A DNA stretch of 10,161 bases, taken from NCBI GenBank assembly GCA_018660405.1, contig JABJKL010000248.1, positions 1-10,161 on the forward strand. The letters run 5' to 3'. Positions 7,685-10,161 of this stretch are shown piece by piece. The position numbers were made by a program, and so were the translations under genes. Each line of letters begins with the position of its first letter. Position 1 is the stretch's first letter. Under the pieces are notes generated by a model. It worked only from the letters and a program-made list of their open reading frames with translations, did no database searches and was not told the origin of the DNA. The DNA is from Pseudomonadota bacterium (GTDB lineage Bacteria; Pseudomonadota; Gammaproteobacteria; Arenicellales; Arenicellaceae).

Positions 7685-7718
7685 GCCCCACCAGAAAGAT
7701 CAGTGGGGGCATGCCCAC
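7685..7718 (-). promoter_or_regulatory. Overlapping alternative hairpins in the orn-fdhD spacer
   Basis: On the - strand GTGGG (7714-7718), GCCCCCAC (7703-7710) and GTGGGGC (7685-7691) follow one another. The middle segment can pair with the first (5 bp, 6-base loop) or with the third (7 bp with one bulge, 11-base loop), but not with both. GGGCATGCCC at 7707-7716 is also a perfect palindrome. The structure sits about 100 bases before fdhD and about 95 bases after the orn stop, so it could be an fdhD leader, an operator or an orn 3' structure. No T-run follows, so an intrinsic terminator is not supported. Function is not known. Confidence 0.35.
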
Positions 7719-7812
7719 ATCATGTAACTGATTATGCTAGTGCTTCTTCAAACCAGTATTGCTGCATTTGACGTACAGCTTTGCCCTGCAAACTTAGCAA
7801 TTCTCGAGCTTA

Positions 7813-8361
7813 TTAAGGGGCTATAAACATCCGCTCTCGCAAAAACTTCAGCTCATCAATCGATTCCATAATGTCGTCCATGGCGGTGTGATTGGATCGC
7901 TTGGTGTAACCATCGATCAATTCTGGCATCCAGCGTACACCGAGTTCCTTTACCGAACTGACATCAATATTTCGGTAATGCAGCCACTCGCTGAGCTCGG
8001 GCATATATTTGTATAAAAAGCGACGATCCTGACAGATACTGTTTCCACATAGTGGTGCGCGATTCTTGGGCACGTGTCGCTGAATAAAGTCGAGCGTTTC
8101 AATCTCAGCCTGTCGCTCGGTGATTGCCGAAGCTTTTACTTTGTCAACTAACCCCGTGCGATTGTGGGTACGGGTATTCCACTCGTCCATACCATCGAGT
8201 AACTCTGTGGGCTGGCTAATGGCAATGATCGGACCTTCGGCAATAATGCGTAAATCACTGTCGGTAATTACGGTTGCCATTTCAATAATCCGGTCTTTTT
8301 CTGGATATAGCCCGGTCATTTCCAGGTCCATCCAGACCAATGATGTTGCGTCCTGTGCCAC
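7813..8361 (-). CDS. orn: Oligoribonuclease, 3'-5' exonuclease for RNA of 2-5 nucleotides
   Basis: Orn degrades the last short RNA fragments, including pGpG from cyclic-di-GMP breakdown, to mononucleotides; it is a DEDDh enzyme using two metal ions. Start choice: the frame is open to a TTG at 8365-8367, but AGGAG (8371-8375) is only 3 bases from it, while it is 9 bases from the GTG at 8359-8361. From that GTG the protein has 182 residues, begins MAQDATSLVWMDLEMTG, and its catalytic residues are Asp12, Glu14, Asp112 (GNSICQDRRFL), His158 and Asp163 (HTAMDDI), exactly the E. coli numbers. THNRTGLVDKVKAS and DVSSVKELGVRW are further family blocks. It ends with two in-frame TAA codons (7810-7815). 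It lies 59 bases after recR on the same strand and may share its transcript; I see no terminator between them. Confidence 0.96.
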   Translation of the reverse strand: MAQDATSLVWMDLEMTGLYPEKDRIIEMATVITDSDLRIIAEGPIIAISQPTELLDGMDEWNTRTHNRTGLVDKVKASAITERQAEIETLDFIQRHVPKNRAPLCGNSICQDRRFLYKYMPELSEWLHYRNIDVSSVKELGVRWMPELIDGYTKRSNHTAMDDIMESIDELKFLRERMFIAP

Positions 8362-8370
8362 TATCAATTT

Positions 8371-8375
8371 CTCCT
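8371..8375 (-). promoter_or_regulatory. Ribosome binding site that favours the GTG start of orn
   Basis: AGGAG on the - strand lies 9 bases from the GTG at 8359-8361 and 3 bases from the in-frame TTG at 8365-8367. Only the first spacing is in the working range, and it gives the family's usual N-terminus. Confidence 0.7.
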
Positions 8376-8420
8376 AACTATTTAAATTTCTGGTGTTAAC
8401 TCTTGTGTTAGTTCTGGAAA

Positions 8421-9023
8421 TCAAACGCTAACTTTGCGTCGATCCCGCATGGCTTGACCAATGGTGCGCTGATCCATGTATTCCAATTCTCCACCAATGG
8501 GCACGCCACGTGCTAGTCGTGAAATGACGATACCATAGGGTCGAATCAAATCCTGTAAATATTCTGCGGTGACCTCGCCTTCGGCGGTTAGGTTAGTTGC
8601 AATCACTATTTCTTCAAATTCTTCGCTGTCTAGCAGCTTAACGAGCTTATCCAGGCCGAGTTTATCTGGCCCCACCCCATCGAGTGGTGACAACTGACCC
8701 ATTAATACAAAATACACGCCCTCATATACCCCTGATTGCTCCATTGCTTCCAGATCAGCAGGCGTTTCAACCACACACATCACTGTTTTGTCGCGCTTAC
8801 TGGAACTACAGATTCCGCACAATTCTTCTTCGCAAAACGTATTACAGCGATTGCAAAATCGCACTTTGTCCAGCGCCGCGAGCAGCTTGTCGGCGATCTC
8901 TGCCGCACCTTCGCGATCTCGTTCCATTAGGTAAAACGACATGCGCTGCGCGGTGCGAGGACCGACGCCAGGAAGGCACTTAAGTGCCTCGCGCAATTCA
9001 TCTATGGCTTTGGAACCACTCAT
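8421..9023 (-). CDS. recR: Recombination mediator protein RecR
   Basis: RecR forms ring-shaped oligomers and works with RecO (and RecF) to load RecA on SSB-covered single-stranded DNA in gap repair. The 200 residues, the usual length, hold a helix-hairpin-helix DNA-binding segment (LPGVGPRTAQRMSFYL, 17-32), a zinc finger with Cys57, Cys60, Cys69 and Cys72 (Cys64 lies inside it), and a TOPRIM domain beginning at VMCVVETPADLEAME (Glu85) through GQLSPLDGVGP and ATNLTAEGEVTAEYL. The C-terminus has ARGVPIGGELEYMD and RRKV, the family's conserved wrap-around tail. The ATG has no strong Shine-Dalgarno sequence (an A-rich GAAAACGA precedes it). In related genomes recR directly follows ybaB; here a MITE separates them, and without it plus one target copy the gap would be 38 bases. 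Confidence 0.97.
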   Translation of the reverse strand: MSGSKAIDELREALKCLPGVGPRTAQRMSFYLMERDREGAAEIADKLLAALDKVRFCNRCNTFCEEELCGICSSSKRDKTVMCVVETPADLEAMEQSGVYEGVYFVLMGQLSPLDGVGPDKLGLDKLVKLLDSEEFEEIVIATNLTAEGEVTAEYLQDLIRPYGIVISRLARGVPIGGELEYMDQRTIGQAMRDRRKVSV

Positions 9024-9064
9024 TCGTTTTCAGTTCGAGTACAAGCAGCCTTGATCAAACTCTA

Positions 9065-9116
9065 AGAAACCTTTGCACAAGCAGGGATTTTGTTCTCTGA
9101 CAAGGCAAAAACGCAC
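9065..9116 (+). repeat. Left arm of the MITE terminal inverted repeat
   Basis: A 52-nt arm: the outer 16 bases pair perfectly with 9191-9206, then a mismatched stretch of 5-6 bases, then two more well-matched blocks. Confidence 0.8.
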
Positions 9117-9154
9117 GGAAAGAGGGAGTTTATATTTCATAAATGACCGATTGA

Positions 9155-9206
9155 GTACGTTTTTAACGCCGTCAGAGGATAAAATAACAATTGTGCAAAG
9201 GTTTCT
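9155..9206 (-). repeat. Right arm of the MITE terminal inverted repeat
   Basis: Reverse-complement partner of the left arm, equal in length (52 nt). Most differences lie in the two short internal stretches between matched blocks, so one arm has drifted or the arms came from unequal IS ends. Confidence 0.8.
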
Positions 9207-9530
9207 CTAGAAGGGCATCTTCATTCCAGGAATATTCAAACCCCCGGTCAGACCGCCCATTTTGGACTGCGTGGTTTCCTCTACTTTACGTGCGGCATCG
9301 TTCATTGCGGCTGCCACCAGGTCTTCCAGCACCTCTTTATCTTCCGGGTCGACTAAATCCTGGTCGATCTCCACCTTGCGCACATCATATCGACAAGTCA
9401 TTACGATCTTAACCAGGCCGCCGCCACTTTCGCCTTGCACTTCCAGATTAGCTAGCTCTTCTTGCGCACGTTGCATATTTTCCTGCATCTGCTGTGCTTG
9501 CTTCATTATGTTTCCGATACCACCTTTCAT
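9207..9530 (-). CDS. ybaB: YbaB/EbfC family nucleoid-associated protein
   Basis: A small DNA-binding protein (107 residues; E. coli YbaB has 109) that forms tweezer-like dimers and is associated with the nucleoid. The N-terminal helix reads GNIMKQAQQMQENMQRAQEE, followed by the beta sheet LEVQGESGGGLVKIVMTC and VRKVEIDQDLV, then the C-terminal helix LEDLVAAAMNDAARKVEE and the conserved ending PGMKMPF. The ending matches E. coli KMPF, so the protein is complete although the MITE begins immediately after its TAG stop (9207-9209). GGAG lies 8 bases before the ATG. It starts 13 bases after the dnaX stop, in the usual dnaX-ybaB-recR order, and is very likely co-transcribed and translationally coupled with dnaX. 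Confidence 0.95.
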   Translation of the reverse strand: MKGGIGNIMKQAQQMQENMQRAQEELANLEVQGESGGGLVKIVMTCRYDVRKVEIDQDLVDPEDKEVLEDLVAAAMNDAARKVEETTQSKMGGLTGGLNIPGMKMPF

Positions 9531-9543
9531 TCGTCGTTCTCCA

Positions 9544-10161
9544 TCATTTTTCCTGCGCAGCGGGTTGAATCGAAGATTCTCTCAAACTCGCGCCAAATTC
9601 GTTGATTAAATCGTTTACACCCTCGCTGGCGAGCATTGATTCTTTGGTCGCCGCCAACCGTTCTTCTTCAATACGCTGACGCCGTTGTGCCGGGCTTTCT
9701 TCACTCACATCAGCAATCTCAATATCGACCCTGCAATCGCTGCCTACGTGTTTTTCTATCGCGGTTTTAATCGCCGCCTTACGTGAGTCTGACACTAAAT
9801 GTTGGTCCGACTCGTTGATAAACAGCTTTACCTGATCTTTGGTATAACTATCAAAAATGCAGTGCATGGCTAGCTCGCGGGCCAGGCCCTTCACTTCAAG
9901 CTGTTCGATCATTTCGTACCATGGCATGCCATTAAAATGGGCACCACTGGTTATTGTTTGTGATTGCTCTGCTGACGGCACTGGTGGCGGTGAATTCTGC
10001 GACGAGGTCTCGGGCTCCTGTACAGAGTCCTTCCCGGGTGCTTGTTCACGGGTGTTATCCCCCGAAGCCGCCACGGGCACTTCAACGGTTAAGTCTGCTT
10101 CACCCGCTCCATTGCCCTGCGACTTCTCCGGGACTGTCTGAGTGTCGACCTGGGTGTCGGC
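9544..10161 (-). CDS. dnaX: DNA polymerase III subunits gamma/tau, C-terminal part of tau (5' end outside window)
   Basis: The frame is open from the right edge to the TGA at 9544-9546, about 205 residues. The first ~75 residues are a low-complexity linker rich in Pro, Ser, Thr, Gln and acidic residues, as in the region between the clamp-loader core and the tau C-terminus. From WYEMIEQLEVKGLARELAMH onward it matches tau domain V, which binds the polymerase alpha subunit and couples it to the replisome. ESPAQRRQRIEEERLAATKE and VNDLINEFGASL with SSIQP close it in the usual way. The ATPase domains and any A-rich frameshift site that would make gamma lie outside the window; no A6G-type slippery run is visible in this part. 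Downstream ybaB confirms the identity. Confidence 0.92.
   Translation of the reverse strand, partial: ADTQVDTQTVPEKSQGNGAGEADLTVEVPVAASGDNTREQAPGKDSVQEPETSSQNSPPPVPSAEQSQTITSGAHFNGMPWYEMIEQLEVKGLARELAMHCIFDSYTKDQVKLFINESDQHLVSDSRKAAIKTAIEKHVGSDCRVDIEIADVSEESPAQRRQRIEEERLAATKESMLASEGVNDLINEFGASLRESSIQPAAQEK

Larger units (their letters stand above)
9065..9206. mobile_element. 142-bp MITE inserted between ybaB and recR
   Basis: The ends are perfect 16-bp inverted repeats, AGAAACCTTTGCACAA at 9065-9080 and its reverse complement at 9191-9206. Pairing continues inward: 9087-9101 against 9171-9185 (13 of 15 matched) and 9107-9116 against 9155-9164 (9 of 10), giving two arms of 52 nt around a 38-nt loop. 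CTA flanks both sides (9062-9064 and 9207-9209) as a 3-bp target duplication. No reading frame of useful size lies inside, so it must have been moved by a transposase made elsewhere. The tips and short duplication resemble those of IS5-type elements, but this family link is an inference from memory. The right CTA is the ybaB stop codon read on the other strand. If the operon is transcribed through, the mRNA carries a long hairpin here. Confidence 0.8.

Noticed and set aside
7732..7809. A 25-codon open stretch downstream of orn, in its frame after two TAA codons, with protein-like composition (EEALA at its end)
   Set aside because: It has no ATG near its start, no ribosome site, and Orn normally ends where the TAA pair is; I do not recognise it as part of any family.
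8362..8420. Terminator or separate promoter between recR and orn
   Set aside because: Only short near-direct repeats around GTTA are seen; no stable stem with T-run and no clear -35/-10 pair.

Overview
The window looks like chromosomal DNA of a gammaproteobacterium. The tightly packed order dnaX-ybaB-recR, an oligoribonuclease (Orn) whose catalytic residues fall at the same numbers as in E. coli, and a xi-class glutathione transferase very close to E. coli YqjG all point that way. I cannot name a genus from sequence alone. There is no CRISPR array, phage module or defence island; it is mostly ordinary core and metabolic DNA, with one small mobile element.

Layout. Positions 1-2135 are read on the + strand: the C-terminal part of an amidohydrolase (its 5' end lies outside the window), then an exported SnoaL/NTF2-like protein of unknown function, then a glutathionyl-hydroquinone reductase that most likely starts at a TTG just behind the previous stop. 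From 2264 to the right edge everything is on the - strand, so the two halves converge at 2136-2263. Read in the direction of transcription, the right part is dnaX (3' end only) - ybaB - a 142-bp MITE - recR - orn, then a 226-bp spacer with a pair of overlapping hairpins, then fdhD - fdsGB fusion - fdsA.

The formate dehydrogenase block (fdhD, fdsGB, fdsA) encodes a soluble, NAD-linked, complex-I-like formate dehydrogenase. FdsA carries the Mo/W-bisMGD site with a catalytic cysteine (not selenocysteine) and a NuoG-like iron-sulfur wire. The second protein fuses the NuoE-like (FdsG) and NuoF-like (FdsB) electron-transfer subunits into one chain, with a pentapeptide repeat in the joint. FdhD supplies the sulfur ligand of the metal. 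No fdsD-like gene is visible in or beside the cluster. The dnaX-ybaB-recR-orn block is housekeeping: replication clamp loader, nucleoid-associated protein, recombination mediator, and degradation of short RNAs.

The most noteworthy structure is the MITE between ybaB and recR. It has 16-bp perfect terminal inverted repeats within 52-nt imperfect arms and a 3-bp CTA target duplication. One copy of that duplication is the ybaB stop codon itself, so the element entered a core operon without changing either protein but placed a large hairpin in the shared transcript. I found no clearly undescribed system.
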